From Lachnospiraceae bacterium UBA1760 (GTDB taxonomy: Bacteria; Bacillota; Clostridia; Lachnospirales; Lachnospiraceae), in NCBI GenBank assembly GCA_002314775.1, contig DCHE01000026.1, positions 36,505 to 78,734 on the forward strand: 42,230 nt of DNA. Direction: 5' to 3'. The first letter of the stretch is position 1. Each line of letters begins with the position of its first letter. This document shows, in pieces, positions 42,037-42,230 of the stretch. The notes below the pieces were generated by a model. It made no database searches, was not told the origin of the DNA, and was given only the letters and a program-made list of their open reading frames with translations. The position numbers and the translations under genes are program-made.

Positions 42037-42065
42037 ATTATATCATATATACTTTTACGTTGTAA
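42037..42065 (-). promoter_or_regulatory. Promoter of the ABC transporter operon
   Basis: On the minus strand TTACAA (42060-42065), a 17-base spacer ending TGA, and TATAAT (42037-42042) are seen, 48 bases before the ATPase start. From 42066 to the window end the DNA is AT-rich with no gene I can support; a small inverted repeat TAGCG-AA-CGCTA lies near 42111-42122. Confidence 0.65.
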
Positions 42066-42230
42066 AATATTGTAGTTAATTTTAGTCACACGACATTCTT
42101 GGAAATTCTATAGCGAACGCTAAAATTATTATTCATGTATTCTTTTATTGACTGCACACCTCAAGATATGTTTCTATGTTTTGTTTTTTATACTATAAAT
42201 TTGACATGGCTATTTACCAACTTGTAGTTG

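Noticed and set aside
42066..42230. Gene in the right-hand end of the window
   Set aside because: No open frame with a start and ribosome site is visible; it is AT-rich spacer.

Overview
The window looks like the chromosome of a low-GC, Gram-positive anaerobe of the class Clostridia, most likely the family Lachnospiraceae. The signs are AT-rich intergenic DNA, strong GGAGG ribosome sites, many extended -10 promoters (TGnTATAAT), LPxTG pili with class C and D sortases, a YitT protein, and a FtsX-type permease with a long coiled coil. The genus cannot be fixed from this sequence. Almost all genes lie on the minus strand; only a 73-residue unknown protein, a CapA-like protein and a candidate small RNA are read from the plus strand.

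Layout. 1-563: the N-terminal part of a large helicase/methylase-type protein of the kind carried on mobile elements. 715-2508: a HerA-like ATPase. 2697-2918: a small unknown protein. 3049-4368: aspartate kinase, divergent from a CapA-like membrane-anchored protein (4659-5990). 5971-14178: an eight-gene minus-strand operon. 14331-15014: a lone winged-helix regulator and a small EF-hand protein with an acidic tail. 15381-24574: cytosolic VWA protein, GGDEF cyclase, VWA lipoprotein, secreted InlB-repeat protein, YeiH-type transporter, a DUF3592-like protein and an unknown protein with a long structured leader. 24911-25747: YitT protein. 25870-35009: a complete sortase-assembled pilus operon. 35139-37295: soluble hybrid histidine kinase. 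37335-37949: HD phosphohydrolase. 38087-41989: ABC exporter pair.

The most interesting locus is the operon at 5971-14178. It encodes PEP mutase and phosphonopyruvate decarboxylase, which together make the C-P bond, and then a nucleotidyltransferase fused to an intact rhomboid protease domain. It also encodes a CDP-alcohol phosphatidyltransferase, a PlsC-like acyltransferase, a B12-binding-type radical SAM enzyme, a permuted NlpC/P60 (LRAT-like) protein and a DUF3737 beta-helix protein. Seven of the eight genes overlap or lie within 40 bp of each other. The simplest reading is synthesis of a nucleotide-activated phosphonate head group and its transfer to a lipid, giving a phosphonolipid. No aminotransferase or dehydrogenase for phosphonoacetaldehyde is present, so the head group is unknown.

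Three smaller systems also stand out. The EF-hand gene ends in UUU UGA C, the type of site used for prfB +1 frameshifting, and an acidic reading frame continues in +1 for 21 codons. An orphan promoter plus terminator unit on the plus strand (17518-17637) would make a roughly 85-nt RNA with C/U-rich loops complementary to Shine-Dalgarno sequences. The pilus tip adhesin carries a carbohydrate-binding-like module inserted inside a Cna-B domain, and the minor pilin has a variant LIQSG sorting signal next to its own sortase.
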